Below, piece by piece: positions 38,254-48,287 of a stretch of 64,000 nucleotides of DNA (position 1 is the stretch's first letter; every line of letters begins with the position of its first letter). The notes under the pieces were generated by a model. The model had not been told where the DNA came from, did not search any database, and saw only the letters and a program-made list of their open reading frames with translations. Source of the DNA: Variovorax terrae (GTDB taxonomy: Bacteria; Pseudomonadota; Gammaproteobacteria; Burkholderiales; Burkholderiaceae_C). Where the stretch lies: positions 1,178,001 through 1,242,000 of the forward strand of contig NZ_JALGBI010000001.1 of NCBI RefSeq assembly GCF_022809125.1, in the 5' to 3' direction. The translations under genes and the position numbers were made by a program.

Positions 38254-39557
38254 TCATGCCGAGCCTGCTGACCGAGCTGGTCAGCGATGCCCGCGCCAAC
38301 GGGCTGTGGCTGGAGGCCCTGGTGCTGGTGCTGAGCCTGGTGGCCGGCATCGCGATCCAGCGGGGCATCATGCGCAGCTACCCCGGCACCCCGCGCCGCA
38401 AGTTCGACCTGGTGATCCCCATGGTGATGAGCCTGGGCGTGTTCTTCGGGCAGTCGGTGCTCGCGCTGACGGAGAAGGTGCCGCTGCTCAAGCTCTCGCT
38501 CGCGGTGCTGCTGGCCTGGCTGTTCTCGCGCTTCATCGCCCGGCTGCTGACCGGCATGTTCCCGCAGTCGCCCACGGCGCGCTGGATGTCGCGGGTGCTG
38601 CGCTGGGGCGGCTGGCTGGTGGCCGTGCTGATCATCTCCGACTGGCTCGGCATCATCACCACCTACCTCGATTCGATCTACCTGCCGATCGGCAAGCACC
38701 GCACCAGCCTGCAGTCCCTGCTCGAAGGCGGCATCGGCGTGCTCGTCACCCTGCTGGTGGCGCTGTGGCTGTCGTCGGCGCTGGAAGCGCGGCTGATGAA
38801 GTCGCAGTTCATCGAGATGAACCTGCGGCTGGTGCTGAGCAAGCTGCTGCGCAGCGTGCTGCTGGTGGTGGGCGTGCTGCTCGCGCTGTCGGTGGCCGGC
38901 ATCGACCTGACGGTGCTCTCGGTCTTCGGCGGCGCGCTGGGCGTGGGCCTGGGCCTGGGCCTGCAGAAGCTGGCGGCCAACTACGTCAGTGGCTTCGTGA
39001 TCCTGCTGGAGCGCAGCGTGAAGGTGGGCGACAACGTGCGCGTGGACAACTTCGAGGGCCAGGTCACCGCGATCCGCACGCGCTACACGCTGGTGCAGGC
39101 CTCCAACGGGCGCGAGGCCATCGTGCCGAACGAGACGCTCACCTCCAACCGCGTGGAGAACCTGTCGCTGGCCAACAGCAACCTGCTGGTCTCGATGGTG
39201 GTGAGCTGCGGCTACGAAAGCGACGTGGACCGGGCGCTGGCGATCCTGATGGAGGCGGCGCAGGCCCAGCCGCGCGTGCTCAAGGCGCCGGGGCCGACGG
39301 CCGTGATCAGCGCCTTCGCGGCAGACGGCATCGAACTGACGCTGATGTTCTGGATCGCCGATCCGGAGAACGGCCAGGCCTCGCTCAAGGGCGCTGTCTT
39401 CCGCCAGACCTGGGCCCAGTTCCAGCGCGAAGGCATCGACGTGCCGTATCCGCAGCGCGTGCTGCGCATGCAGCAGCCGGTGCGGGTCGAGCCGGTGGCG
39501 GCGGCCGCCCCGCCGGCCGATGGGCCCGCGGATCAGCCCTTGCCCAAGCCCAGGTAG
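38250..39557 (+). CDS. MscS-family mechanosensitive ion channel
   Basis: 435-residue inner-membrane channel. Several hydrophobic helices precede the pore-lining TM3, seen as VLSVFGGALGVGLGLGLQKLAANYVSGFVIL (Gly/Ala packing pattern), then the MscS beta domain ERSVKVGDNVRVDNFEGQVTAIRTRYT and NETLTSNRVENLS. The C-terminal 30 residues are proline/alanine-rich. Opens under membrane tension to release solutes on osmotic downshock. ATGA overlap with the crotonase gene; the last 25 bases overlap the convergent livF gene. Confidence 0.93.
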   Translation: MIMPSLLTELVSDARANGLWLEALVLVLSLVAGIAIQRGIMRSYPGTPRRKFDLVIPMVMSLGVFFGQSVLALTEKVPLLKLSLAVLLAWLFSRFIARLLTGMFPQSPTARWMSRVLRWGGWLVAVLIISDWLGIITTYLDSIYLPIGKHRTSLQSLLEGGIGVLVTLLVALWLSSALEARLMKSQFIEMNLRLVLSKLLRSVLLVVGVLLALSVAGIDLTVLSVFGGALGVGLGLGLQKLAANYVSGFVILLERSVKVGDNVRVDNFEGQVTAIRTRYTLVQASNGREAIVPNETLTSNRVENLSLANSNLLVSMVVSCGYESDVDRALAILMEAAQAQPRVLKAPGPTAVISAFAADGIELTLMFWIADPENGQASLKGAVFRQTWAQFQREGIDVPYPQRVLRMQQPVRVEPVAAAAPPADGPADQPLPKPR

Positions 39558-40282
39558 GTGCTGGCCACGCGCTTGTCGTGCATCAGCTCTGCGGCCGGTC
39601 CTTCGAGCGTGACGCGGCCGGTTTCCAGCACATAGCCGTAGTCGGCCACCTGCAGCGCGGCGCGCGCGTTCTGCTCCACCAGCAGGATGCCAACGCCGCT
39701 TTCGCGCAGGCCGGAGATGATGTGGAAGATTTCCTTCACCACCAGCGGCGCCAGGCCCAGGCTGGGCTCGTCCAGCATCAGCAGCTTGGGCCGGCCCATC
39801 AGGGCGCGGCCGATCGCCAGCATCTGGCGCTCGCCGCCCGACAGGGTGCCGGCCAGCTGCCGGCGCCGCTCGGCCAGGCGCGGGAACAGGCGATAGACCT
39901 GGGCCTGCGTGTCTTCCGCGCCGCGGCCCAGGTTGTCCAGCCGCACGTAGGCGCCGAGCAGCAGGTTGTCTTCCACCGTCATGGTGGCGAACAGCTCGCG
40001 CTTCTCGGGCACCAGGCTCATGCCGTGGGCGACGCGGGCCTCGATGGTGCCGCGCTCGGGCCGGCCGGCGAACTGCACCGCGCCGGCGGCCACGGGCAGC
40101 ACGCCCATGACGGCATTGAGCAGGGTGGACTTGCCGGCGCCATTGGGGCCGATCACGGTCACGATGCTGCCGGCCTGCACGTGGAGCGAGGCGCCCGTGA
40201 GCGCGCGCACCTTGCCGTAGTCGACCGACAGGTCGCTGACCTGCAGCAGGTGCGCGGCCGCGGCGGTGGCGGGTTCGGTCAT
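39533..40282 (-). CDS. livF: Branched-chain amino acid-type ABC transporter ATPase LivF
   Basis: 249-residue ATPase of the HAAT importer family. Walker [10 protein letters not shown] (45-53), signature LSGGERQ (147-153), Walker B LLMLDEPSLGLAPL. The LVPEKRELFATMTVEDNL region (Q-loop replaced in the typical LivF form) supports LivF over LivG. ATG overlaps the stop of the fused permease/ATPase gene (ATGA). Substrate could be branched-chain amino acids or, as often in this lineage, amides or aromatic acids. Confidence 0.94.
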   Translation of the reverse strand: MTEPATAAAAHLLQVSDLSVDYGKVRALTGASLHVQAGSIVTVIGPNGAGKSTLLNAVMGVLPVAAGAVQFAGRPERGTIEARVAHGMSLVPEKRELFATMTVEDNLLLGAYVRLDNLGRGAEDTQAQVYRLFPRLAERRRQLAGTLSGGERQMLAIGRALMGRPKLLMLDEPSLGLAPLVVKEIFHIISGLRESGVGILLVEQNARAALQVADYGYVLETGRVTLEGPAAELMHDKRVASTYLGLGKG

Positions 40283-42111
40283 TCCACACCTCCCAGGTAG
40301 GCTTCGATCACGGCCGGGTTGTAGCGGATCGCCTCGGGCTCGCCCTCGGCGATGCGGGTGCCGAAATCCATCACCACCAGCCGGTCCACCAGGCCCATCA
40401 CGAAGTCCATGTCGTGCTCCACCAGCAGGATGCTCACGCCCTCGCTGCGCAGCTGGCGCAGCACGGCGGCCAGCGCCAGCTTTTCCTGGTGCCGCAGGCC
40501 GGCGGCCGGCTCGTCGAGCAGCAGCAGCACCGGGTCGCAGGCCAGGGCCCGCGCGATTTCGAGAATGCGCTGCTGGCCCAGCGCCAGGCTGCCGGCCTCG
40601 CGCGTGGCCGCCTCGCCCAGGCCGACGCGGTCCAGCTGCGTGCGGGCTTCCGCGAACAGGCTGGCCTCTTCCGTGCGGTTGAGGCGCAGCACGCCGGCCA
40701 GCCAGCCTTTGTGGCCGCGCAGGTGGGCGCCGATCGCCACGTTCTCGATCACGCTCATCGCAGGCAGCAGGCGCACATGCTGGAAGGTACGCGCCATGCC
40801 CGCCGCCGCGAGCTTGCGGGAGGGCTGGCCGTCCACGCGCTCGCCCATGAAATGCACTTCGCCCGCGGTCAGCGGCAGCACCCCGCTGATGAGGTTGAAC
40901 AGGGTGCTCTTGCCCGCGCCGTTGGGCCCGATCAGGCCGACGATTTCGCCGGCGTTCAGCGCGAAGCTCACGTCGTTGACCGCCACCAGGCCGCCAAAGG
41001 CCTTGCGCGCCTGCCGCACGTCCAGCACCGGGCTGCCGGTGGCCGGCTGCGAGCGCCGGGCCAGCGGCTGCGCCGCCCCGGGGAAGCGCAGGCCCAGCGG
41101 CGGCCGGCCGTCGGCGCCGTTGCCCGAGCGGCCCAGGCCCCGCTGGGCGAGGCGGACCAGCACCGGCCAGAGGCCGCCGGGCGCGCGCTGCAGCAGCAGG
41201 ATCAGGATCATGCCGGAGACGATGACCTCGAAGTTGCCGCTCTGCCCGAGCAACTGGGGCAGCAGGCCCTGCAGCCAGTCGCCCAGCAGCGTCATCAGCG
41301 CCGCGCCCGCCAGCGCGCCCCAGACATGGCCCGCGCCGCCCACTACGGCCATGAACAGGTAGCCGATGCCGGCGTTGAGCCCGAACGGCGTCGGGTTGAC
41401 GGCGCGCTGCAGGTGTGCGTAGAGCCAGCCCGAGAGGCCGGCCAGCGCCGCCGCCAGCACGAAGGCCAGCAGCTTGGTGCGCGCGGTGTTCACGCCGCAG
41501 GATTCGGCCATCACCACGCCGCCCTTGAGCGCGCGGATGGTGCGGCCGGTGCGCGAGTCGAGCAGGTGCAGCACGGCCACCACCGACAGCGCCACGATGG
41601 CCCAGATCAAGAGGTAGATGTGGCGGCCGGCGTGCAGGTCGAACCCGAACAGGCTGATGGCCGGGATGCCGGTGATGCCGTCGAACTTCTTCAGCAGCTC
41701 CAGGTTGCCGAACAGGTAGAACAGGCTCAGGCCCCAGGCGATGGTGCCCAGCGGGAGGTAGTGGCCCGACAGCCGCATGGTGATGGCGCCCAGCGCCGCC
41801 GCGGCGAGCACGGTCAGTGCCAGGGCGGCCAGCAGGCCGATCCAGGGCGAGGCGCCGTAGGCCGTGGTGAGCACGGCGCTGGCATAGGCGCCGATGCCGA
41901 CGAAGGCGGCCTGGCCGAACGAGGTCATGCCGGCGATGCCGGTGAGCAGCACGAGGCCGAGCGCGACCAGGCTGTACAGGCCAATGTAGTTGGCCAGCGT
42001 GATCCAGAATTCGGGCACCGGCAGGAAGGCCATGGCGGCCATCGCGAGCAGCCAGAGCGCCATGCCGGCCTGGCCGGTCCTCAGGCGGGAGAGCAGGGGG
42101 GCCGCCATCAT
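40279..42111 (-). CDS. Fused LivM permease / LivG ATPase
   Basis: 610 residues. Residues 1-320 are a LivM-type membrane protein with about nine helices ([57 protein letters not shown]). A 40-residue linker (about 321-360) leads to a LivG-type ATPase with Walker [10 protein letters not shown] (395-403), [15 protein letters not shown] and [11 protein letters not shown]. The fusion ties one permease to one ATPase in a fixed ratio. There is no internal stop or frame break. ATGA overlaps on both sides (42108-42111 with livH, 40279-40282 with livF). Confidence 0.94.
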   Translation of the reverse strand: MMAAPLLSRLRTGQAGMALWLLAMAAMAFLPVPEFWITLANYIGLYSLVALGLVLLTGIAGMTSFGQAAFVGIGAYASAVLTTAYGASPWIGLLAALALTVLAAAALGAITMRLSGHYLPLGTIAWGLSLFYLFGNLELLKKFDGITGIPAISLFGFDLHAGRHIYLLIWAIVALSVVAVLHLLDSRTGRTIRALKGGVVMAESCGVNTARTKLLAFVLAAALAGLSGWLYAHLQRAVNPTPFGLNAGIGYLFMAVVGGAGHVWGALAGAALMTLLGDWLQGLLPQLLGQSGNFEVIVSGMILILLLQRAPGGLWPVLVRLAQRGLGRSGNGADGRPPLGLRFPGAAQPLARRSQPATGSPVLDVRQARKAFGGLVAVNDVSFALNAGEIVGLIGPNGAGKSTLFNLISGVLPLTAGEVHFMGERVDGQPSRKLAAAGMARTFQHVRLLPAMSVIENVAIGAHLRGHKGWLAGVLRLNRTEEASLFAEARTQLDRVGLGEAATREAGSLALGQQRILEIARALACDPVLLLLDEPAAGLRHQEKLALAAVLRQLRSEGVSILLVEHDMDFVMGLVDRLVVMDFGTRIAEGEPEAIRYNPAVIEAYLGGVE

Positions 42112-43163
42112 GATTCCTCGTCGTCCAGCAGGGTGTGGCTGGTGAACGAGCGCCAGACCAGCACCGGAACGATCAGCGTGAACACCAGCACTTCCTTGTA
42201 GGCGCTGGCCGAGAACGAGGCATAGGCCTCCATCAGGCCCACCAGCAGGGCGCCGCCGGCGGCCACCGGATAGCTGGCGAGGCCGCCGATGATGGCGCCG
42301 ACGAAGCCTTTCAGGCCGATCAGGAACCCCGAGTCGTAGTACACCGTGGTGACCGGGCCGATCAGCACGCCCGAGAAGGCGCCGATCAGTCCGGCCAGCA
42401 GGAAGGCGAGCCGGCCCGAGCGCGCGACCTCGATCCCCATCAGGCGCGCGCCCAGGCGGTTGACCGCCGTGGCGCGCAGCGCCTTGCCGGCCACTGTAAG
42501 GCTGAAGAACAGCGACAGCGCCGCCATGATGAGGACCGACGAGAAGATCACCGACAGGCCCTGGCCCGTGAGGTTCAGCGGCCCGAGGTCGAAGCGCAGC
42601 TCGGAGAACGGCTGCGAGCGCGCGCCCTCGGCGCCGAACATCACCAGCCCGAAGCCCAGCAGCACGAAGTGCGCTGCCACCGAGACGATCAGCAGCACCA
42701 GCACGCTGGCATGCGCCAGCGGCTCATAGGCCAGCCGGTACAGCATGGGGCCCAGCGGGGCGACGATGGCCAGCGTCAGCAGCACCTGCAGGGGCAGCGC
42801 CAGCGTCTCCAGCGGCGTGGCCTTCGCCACGGCATACGCGAGGGCAGGCCAGGCCAGGTTGGCCAGCACCGAGTTGCGCAGGGCGCCGGGCGCGGCGGGC
42901 AGGGCGCCCGGGCGCAGCCGCGCCCAGAGGTCGGTCGCGAACACCATCAGGCCCATGGCCAGCAGCAGCCAGACCGTGGCCGGGAACTTGCCGGCCTGCA
43001 GCATGGCGATGGTGAGCGCGCCGTAGGCGACCAGCTCGCCTTGCGGAATGAAGATCACGCGGGTGACGGCAAAGACCAGCACCAGGCCGACGGCCAGCAG
43101 CGCGTAGACCGCGCCGGTCGTGATGCCGTCCTGAGCCAGGATCAGGGCGATTGATGCGTCCAT
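42108..43163 (-). CDS. livH: Branched-chain amino acid-type ABC permease LivH
   Basis: 351-residue inner-membrane permease. The N-terminus has the LivH pattern [32 protein letters not shown], and the C-terminal half has the conserved [20 protein letters not shown] and [27 protein letters not shown]. It carries an unusual hydrophobic stretch at about 60-130 compared with the ~300-residue family mean. Lies downstream of a terminator-like hairpin that separates it from livK, and overlaps the fused gene by ATGA. Confidence 0.92.
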   Translation of the reverse strand: MDASIALILAQDGITTGAVYALLAVGLVLVFAVTRVIFIPQGELVAYGALTIAMLQAGKFPATVWLLLAMGLMVFATDLWARLRPGALPAAPGALRNSVLANLAWPALAYAVAKATPLETLALPLQVLLTLAIVAPLGPMLYRLAYEPLAHASVLVLLIVSVAAHFVLLGFGLVMFGAEGARSQPFSELRFDLGPLNLTGQGLSVIFSSVLIMAALSLFFSLTVAGKALRATAVNRLGARLMGIEVARSGRLAFLLAGLIGAFSGVLIGPVTTVYYDSGFLIGLKGFVGAIIGGLASYPVAAGGALLVGLMEAYASFSASAYKEVLVFTLIVPVLVWRSFTSHTLLDDEES

Positions 43164-43176
43164 CGGATTCCAGACA

Positions 43177-43207
43177 AGAAAAAGGCGCTGCCTTTCGCGC
43201 AGCGCCT
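43177..43207 (-). terminator. Rho-independent terminator between livK and livH
   Basis: On the minus strand AGGCGCTGC - loop - GCAGCGCCT (43207-43199 and 43191-43183) is followed by TTTTTC, a 9-bp GC-rich stem with a U tract. It directly follows the livK stop, so partial termination would make more binding protein than permease. Confidence 0.8.
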
Positions 43208-43228
43208 CGATGACAAGGCCTCAGGCAC

Positions 43229-44377
43229 TTACTGAACGAGCTTCCACTGGCCGTTCTCGATCTTCACCATGACGCGGGCGCGCTGGTCGAAGCCCATGTG
43301 GTCGGTCTTGCTCATGTTCATGACGCCATGCGTGGTGACCAGGTCGCGGGTGTTCTCGATGGCGTCGCGCAGCGCCTTGCGGAACTCCTTGGTGCCGGGC
43401 TGCGCCGTCTTCAGCGCCACGGGCACGGCATGCTGCAGCATCAGGTAGGTGTTCCAGGCATGGGCCGAGAACGAGTTGGCCGTGCCGGGCGGGTACTTGG
43501 CGTCGTGCAGCTTGATGAAGTCCAGCGAGACCTTCTTGATCGGGTTGCTGTCGGGCAGCTGCTTGGCCACCACGAACGGGCCGGCCGGCAGGAAGGCGCC
43601 TTCGAGGTCCTTGCCGCCCACGCGCAGGAAGTCGTCGTTGATCACGCCGTCGGTGAAATAGATCTTGCCCTTGTAGCCGCGCTCCTTGAGCGTCTTGGCG
43701 GGCAGGGCCGCGGGCGTGCCCGAGGCGGCGATCATGATGGCGTCGGGGTTGGCCGCCATCAGCTTGAGCACCTGGCCGGTGACGGAGGTGTCGGTGCGGG
43801 CGTAGCGCTCGGTGGCCACCACGTTGAGCTTGCGCGCGCCGGTGAGCTTGCCGAACTCGCTCATCACGCCTTCGCCGTAGGCATCGTTGAAGCCGATCAG
43901 GCCGACCGTCTTGATGCCGTTGTCGGCCATGTGGGCCGACATGGCGGTCATCATGTGGGCGTCGTTCTGCGGCGTCTTGAACACCCAGTAGCGCTTGGCG
44001 TCCACCGGATCGACGATGCGCAGCGAGGAGGCGATGGCGATCATCGGCGTCTCGGATTCGGCCGCGACGTCGATCATGGCCAGACTGTTGGGCGTGATCG
44101 AGGAGCCCAGCAGGATGTCCACCTTGTCCTCGGACACGAACTTGCGCGCGTTCTTGACGGCGGCCACCGGGTCGGAGGCGTCGTCCAGCACGATGTACTC
44201 GACCTTCTTGCCGGCGATCTCGCGCGGCATGATCGCGAACGCGTTCTTTTCCGGGATGCCCAGCGAGGCCGCCGGCCCGGTGGTGGAGATGGTCACGCCC
44301 ACCTTGATCTGCGCGTGGACGGCGAACGTCATGGTGGACAAGCCAAGGGCTGAGACGATCAGCAGCTTTTTGAGCAT
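43229..44377 (-). CDS. Branched-chain amino acid-type ABC substrate-binding protein
   Basis: 382-residue periplasmic LivK-like protein. Signal peptide MLKKLLIVSALGLSTMTFAVHA with cleavage after AHA-type VHA. Mature start QIKVGVTISTTGPAASLGIPEKNA and VEYIVLDDASDPVAAVKNARK are family-typical, as are GIKTVGLIGFNDAYGEG and ARTDTSVTGQVLKLMAANPDAI. The ligand pocket cannot be read with confidence; homologues bind amino acids or aromatic carboxylates. Weak TATAGT at 44406-44411 (minus strand) and an 18-bp palindrome at 44454 lie upstream. Confidence 0.93.
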   Translation of the reverse strand: MLKKLLIVSALGLSTMTFAVHAQIKVGVTISTTGPAASLGIPEKNAFAIMPREIAGKKVEYIVLDDASDPVAAVKNARKFVSEDKVDILLGSSITPNSLAMIDVAAESETPMIAIASSLRIVDPVDAKRYWVFKTPQNDAHMMTAMSAHMADNGIKTVGLIGFNDAYGEGVMSEFGKLTGARKLNVVATERYARTDTSVTGQVLKLMAANPDAIMIAASGTPAALPAKTLKERGYKGKIYFTDGVINDDFLRVGGKDLEGAFLPAGPFVVAKQLPDSNPIKKVSLDFIKLHDAKYPPGTANSFSAHAWNTYLMLQHAVPVALKTAQPGTKEFRKALRDAIENTRDLVTTHGVMNMSKTDHMGFDQRARVMVKIENGQWKLVQ

Positions 44378-44453
44378 GGGTTTCTCCGGTTATTTGCTGC
44401 TGTGCACTATAAGAGCGTTGCATGGCGGCCGGCGTCATGGCTTACCCGGATTA

Positions 44454-44471
44454 ACCGACCACGTGGTCGGT
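44454..44471. promoter_or_regulatory. 18-bp perfect palindrome, TetR-type operator candidate
   Basis: ACCGACCACGTGGTCGGT is fully self-complementary. It lies about 77 bases upstream of livK, near its probable -35 region, and about 60 bases before the -10 box on the etfB side. Symmetry and the ACCGACC half-site are like operators of TetR-family regulators; no regulator gene is adjacent. Confidence 0.55.
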
Positions 44472-44531
44472 GAACTGTCGTCGATCCGACAAAGATGGAC
44501 GGCCGCGTGCCATTTGCGGTGCAATCGCTTC

Positions 44532-44556
44532 TATAATAAAAAAGAACGATCGTTCT
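44532..44556 (+). promoter_or_regulatory. etfBA promoter with perfect palindromic operator
   Basis: A consensus -10 TATAAT (44532-44537) is followed 5 bases later by the 14-bp perfect palindrome AGAACGATCGTTCT (44543-44556). The palindrome covers the expected transcription start, an arrangement typical of repression by a TetR-family regulator. The -35 is poor. Controls the etfB-etfA-acyl-CoA dehydrogenase genes; leader about 120 bases. Confidence 0.6.
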
Positions 44557-44665
44557 ATTTTTGATTCACCCGGCAAGATCAAGGGAGCCGGGGATTGATG
44601 CGGTGCCGCATAGAATCAACAGGTTTACGTCAACGTCAATTCAACAACTCTATGGAGCCGCAGCA

Positions 44666-45415
44666 ATGAAGGTCCTGGTACCAGTCAAACGCGTGGTGGA
44701 CTACAACGTGAAAGTCCGGGTGAAGTCGGACAACACGGGTGTGGACATCGCGAACGTGAAGATGAGCATGAACCCCTTTGACGAGATTGCCGTCGAAGAG
44801 GCCGTGCGCCTGAAGGAGAAAGGCGTGGTCACCGAAGTGATCGCTGTTTCCTGCGGGGTGAGCCAGTGCCAGGAAACGCTGCGCACCGCCATGGCCATCG
44901 GCGCCGACCGCGCCATCCTGGTCGAAACCACCGAAGAACTGCAGCCGCTGGCCGTGGCCAAGCTGCTCAAGGCCCTGGTCGACAAGGAACAGCCCCAGCT
45001 CGTGATCCTGGGCAAGCAGGCCATCGACGACGACTGCAACCAGACCGGCCAGATGCTCGCCGCGCTGGCCGACCTGCCCCAGGCCACCTTCGCCTCCAAG
45101 GTCGAAGTCGACGGCGGCAAGGCCAAGGTCACGCGCGAAGTGGACGGCGGCCTCGAAACCCTCTCCATCAGCCTGCCGGCCGTCATCACCACCGACCTGC
45201 GCCTGAACGAGCCGCGCTACGTGACCTTGCCCAACATCATGAAGGCCAAGAAGAAGCAGATGGACATCGTCAAGCCCGAAGACCTCGGCGTGGACGTGGC
45301 CCCGCGCATCAAGACCCTCAAGGTCAGCGAGCCCCCGAAGCGCAGCGCCGGCATCAAGGTGCCCGACGTGGCCACGTTGGTGAGCAAACTCAAGAATGAA
45401 GCGAAGGTGATCTAA
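44666..45415 (+). CDS. etfB: Electron transfer flavoprotein beta subunit
   Basis: 249-residue ETF beta, which with EtfA carries electrons from acyl-CoA dehydrogenases to ETF-ubiquinone oxidoreductase. Start [62 protein letters not shown] and [20 protein letters not shown] are conserved, the last being the EtfB signature region. The ATG at 44666 is chosen as homology begins there; an in-frame extension to 44561 is not family-like. etfA follows with no spacer (TAA then ATG). Confidence 0.96.
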   Translation: MKVLVPVKRVVDYNVKVRVKSDNTGVDIANVKMSMNPFDEIAVEEAVRLKEKGVVTEVIAVSCGVSQCQETLRTAMAIGADRAILVETTEELQPLAVAKLLKALVDKEQPQLVILGKQAIDDDCNQTGQMLAALADLPQATFASKVEVDGGKAKVTREVDGGLETLSISLPAVITTDLRLNEPRYVTLPNIMKAKKKQMDIVKPEDLGVDVAPRIKTLKVSEPPKRSAGIKVPDVATLVSKLKNEAKVI

Positions 45416-46348
45416 ATGGCAGCCCTGGTTATTGCAGAACACGACAACGCCTCCATCAAGGGCGCCACGCTCAACACCGTGACCGCCGCGGCGGCCTGCG
45501 GCGGCGACGTGCACGTGCTGGTGGCCGGCCACAATGCCGCCGAGGCCGCCAAGGCTGCCGCGCAGATCGCCGGCGTCTCCAAGGTCCTCCATGCCGACGG
45601 CGAGCCCTTTGCCCACGGCCTGGCCGAGAACGTGGCCGCCCAGGTGCTGGCCGTCGCCTCCGGCTACAGCCACATCCTGTTCCCGGCCACCGCCGGCGGC
45701 AAGAACGTCGCCCCGCGCGTGGCCGCCAAACTGGACGTGGCCCAGATCAGCGACATCATCAAGGTCGACAGCCCCGACACCTTCGAGCGCCCGATCTATG
45801 CCGGCAACGCCATCGCCACCGTGCAGAGCCAGGACGCCACGAAGGTCATCACGGTGCGCACCACCGGCTTCGACCCGGCGGCCGCCAGCGGCGGCACGGC
45901 CGCGGTGGAAACCCTGAGCGGCGTGGCCGACAGCGGCAAGAGCCACTTCGAGGGCAGCGAGATCGCCAAGAACGACCGCCCCGAGCTGACCGCCGCCAAG
46001 ATCATCGTCTCCGGCGGACGGGCCCTGGGCTCGGCCGAGAAGTTCAATGAAGTGATGACGCCGCTGGCCGACAAGCTGGGCGCCGCTCTGGGCGCCAGCC
46101 GCGCGGCGGTGGACGCGGGCTACGCGCCCAACGACTGGCAGGTCGGGCAGACCGGCAAGATCGTGGCGCCGCAGCTGTACATCGCCTGCGGCATCAGCGG
46201 CGCGATCCAGCACCTGGCGGGCATGAAAGACTCCAAGGTGATCGTGGCGATCAACAAGGACCCGGAGGCGCCGATCTTCTCGGTGGCTGACTACGGCCTG
46301 GAGGCCGATCTGTTCACCGCCGTGCCCGAGCTGGTCGCGGCCCTGTAA
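45416..46348 (+). CDS. etfA: Electron transfer flavoprotein alpha subunit
   Basis: 310-residue ETF alpha, which binds FAD in its C-terminal domain. N-terminus [24 protein letters not shown]; the FAD-binding segment [35 protein letters not shown] (about 262-297) is complete. Immediately downstream of etfB. A stable hairpin separates it from the acyl-CoA dehydrogenase gene. Confidence 0.96.
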   Translation: MAALVIAEHDNASIKGATLNTVTAAAACGGDVHVLVAGHNAAEAAKAAAQIAGVSKVLHADGEPFAHGLAENVAAQVLAVASGYSHILFPATAGGKNVAPRVAAKLDVAQISDIIKVDSPDTFERPIYAGNAIATVQSQDATKVITVRTTGFDPAAASGGTAAVETLSGVADSGKSHFEGSEIAKNDRPELTAAKIIVSGGRALGSAEKFNEVMTPLADKLGAALGASRAAVDAGYAPNDWQVGQTGKIVAPQLYIACGISGAIQHLAGMKDSKVIVAINKDPEAPIFSVADYGLEADLFTAVPELVAAL

Positions 46349-46361
46349 TTTGCGAAGTGAA

Positions 46362-46385
46362 AAGGGCATCGTTCGCGATGCCCTT
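46362..46385 (+). terminator. Perfect hairpin with UUCG loop between etfA and acyl-CoA dehydrogenase
   Basis: AAGGGCATCG - TTCG - CGATGCCCTT, a 10-bp stem. Only GTTGT follows, so the U tract is weak: partial terminator or mRNA-stabilising/processing hairpin that could lower dehydrogenase expression relative to ETF. Confidence 0.55.
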
Positions 46386-46405
46386 GTTGTATCTGGAGAC
46401 ATCCC

Positions 46406-48196
46406 ATGAGCTACACCGCCCCCGTCAAGGACATGCTGTTCGACATCCGGCACCTGGCCGGCATCGACCAGGTTGCGCAGATTCCCGGCTTCGAGGAAGC
46501 GGGCTTCGAGACGGCGCAGGCCGTGCTGGAAGAGTGCGCCAAATTCAACGAGGGCGTGCTGGCGCCGCTGAATTTCGAGGGCGACAAGAACCCCTCGAGC
46601 TGGAAGGACGGCCGGGTCACCACCACCCCGGGCTTCAAGGAGGCCTTCAGGCAGTACGCCGAAGGCGGCTGGCAGGGCCTGCAGCACCCGGTGGATTTCG
46701 GCGGCCAGGGCCTGCCCAAGACCATCGGCGCGGCCTGCGGCGAAATGCTCAACTCGGCCAACATGAGCTTCGCGCTGTGCCCGCTGCTGACCGATGGCGC
46801 GATCGAGGCGCTGCTGACGGCGGGCAGCGACGAGCTCAAGGCCATCTACCTCGAAAAGCTGATCAGCGGCCAGTGGACCGGCACCATGAACCTGACCGAG
46901 CCGCAGGCCGGCTCCGATCTGGCCCTGGTGCGCACCCGCGCCGAGCCGCAGCCCGACGGCAGCTACAAGGTCTTCGGCACCAAGATCTTCATCACCTACG
47001 GTGAGCACGACATGGCCGAGAACATCGTGCACCTGGTGCTGGCCCGCGTGCAGGGCGCGCCCGAGGGCGTGAAGGGCATCAGCCTGTTCGTGGTGCCGAA
47101 GTTCATGGTCAACAAGGATGGTTCGCTGGGCGGCCGCAACGATGCGCACTGCGTGAGCATCGAGCACAAGATGGGCATCAAGGCCTCGCCCACGGCCGTG
47201 CTGCAGTTCGGCGACCATGGGGGAGCCGTGGGCTATCTCGTGGGCCAGGAAAACCGCGGCCTCGAGTACATGTTCATCATGATGAACGCCGCGCGCTACG
47301 CCGTCGGCGTGCAGGGCATCGCGATCGCCGAGCGCGCCTACCAGAAGGCCGTGGCCTACGCCAAGGACCGGGTGCAGAGCCGCCCGGTGGATGGCAGCAT
47401 CAACGCCAGCGCGCCCATCATCCATCACCCCGATGTGAAGCGCATGCTCATGACCATGCGCGCCTACACCGAGGGCTGCCGGGCCATGGCATCGGTGGCC
47501 GCTGCCGCCTACGATGCCGCGCACCACCATCCCGATGCCGACGTGCGCAAGCAGAATGCGGCCTTCTACGAGTTCATGGTGCCGCTGGTCAAGGGCTACA
47601 GCACCGAGATGAGCCTCGAAGTCACCTCGCTGGGCGTGCAGGTGCACGGCGGCATGGGCTTCATCGAGGAAACCGGCGCCGCCCAGTACTACCGCGACGC
47701 CAAGATCCTGACCATCTACGAAGGCACGACCGCGATCCAGGCCAACGACCTGGTGGGCCGCAAGACCGCGCGCGACGGCGGCCAGACGGCCAAGGCCATC
47801 GCCCAGCAGATCGAGGCGACCGAGGCCGAACTGGCGCAGCGCGGCAGCGATGACGCCCTGGCCGTGGCGAAGCGCCTGAAGGCCGCGCGCCTGGCCTTCC
47901 TCGACGTGGTGGATTTCGTGGCCGGCAACACCAAGGCCAGCCCGAATGCCGTGTTCGCCGGCAGCGTGCCCTACCTGATGCTGGCGGGCAACCTGGTGGC
48001 AGGCTGGCAGATGGCCCGCTCGCTGCGGGTGGCCGAGGAGCTGCTGGCCCAGGGCCAGGACACGGCCTTCATGCAGGCCAAGATCGCCACCGCGCGCTTC
48101 TACGCGGAACACCTGCTGGCCAAGGCCCCCGGCGTGCGCGACAGCATCGTCGATGGTGCCGGCAGCGTGACCGCGCTGGCCCTCGACGCCTTCTGA
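46406..48196 (+). CDS. Acyl-CoA dehydrogenase (long DmdC/FadE5-like subgroup)
   Basis: 596-residue flavoenzyme that oxidises acyl-CoA to the 2-enoyl ester and passes electrons to ETF, encoded directly upstream. [12 protein letters not shown], the [15 protein letters not shown] loop and catalytic Glu439 in [15 protein letters not shown] are present. The extra C-terminal domain (about 450-596) marks the long subgroup that includes DmdC and the FadE5 type. The substrate chain length is not set by sequence; the crotonase-like and Liv genes nearby hint at branched or aromatic acids only weakly. Confidence 0.94.
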   Translation: MSYTAPVKDMLFDIRHLAGIDQVAQIPGFEEAGFETAQAVLEECAKFNEGVLAPLNFEGDKNPSSWKDGRVTTTPGFKEAFRQYAEGGWQGLQHPVDFGGQGLPKTIGAACGEMLNSANMSFALCPLLTDGAIEALLTAGSDELKAIYLEKLISGQWTGTMNLTEPQAGSDLALVRTRAEPQPDGSYKVFGTKIFITYGEHDMAENIVHLVLARVQGAPEGVKGISLFVVPKFMVNKDGSLGGRNDAHCVSIEHKMGIKASPTAVLQFGDHGGAVGYLVGQENRGLEYMFIMMNAARYAVGVQGIAIAERAYQKAVAYAKDRVQSRPVDGSINASAPIIHHPDVKRMLMTMRAYTEGCRAMASVAAAAYDAAHHHPDADVRKQNAAFYEFMVPLVKGYSTEMSLEVTSLGVQVHGGMGFIEETGAAQYYRDAKILTIYEGTTAIQANDLVGRKTARDGGQTAKAIAQQIEATEAELAQRGSDDALAVAKRLKAARLAFLDVVDFVAGNTKASPNAVFAGSVPYLMLAGNLVAGWQMARSLRVAEELLAQGQDTAFMQAKIATARFYAEHLLAKAPGVRDSIVDGAGSVTALALDAF

Positions 48197-48197
48197 T

Positions 48198-48262
48198 TTG
48201 CTATTGAATTGATAGCGCGTGTCGCCCGCTTGACAAGGACATCCGGGCGATTTCTTTCAAAA
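48198..48262 (-). repeat. 55-bp dispersed repeat, copy 8
   Basis: Intergenic copy after the acyl-CoA dehydrogenase: minus strand GAAATCGCCCGGATGTCC, TTGTCAAGCGGGCGACA, then GCTATCAATTCAATAGCAAA. The dyad is perfect. Confidence 0.85.
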
Positions 48263-48287
48263 TCGGTTGCCTAACCCCCTCAACGCC

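Noticed and set aside
44636..48112. 1158-codon open frame on the minus strand opposite etfBA and the acyl-CoA dehydrogenase
   Set aside because: Composition-driven shadow: the frame is rich in His, Ala, Gly, Val and Gln without any domain, and the plus strand encodes three clear conserved proteins.
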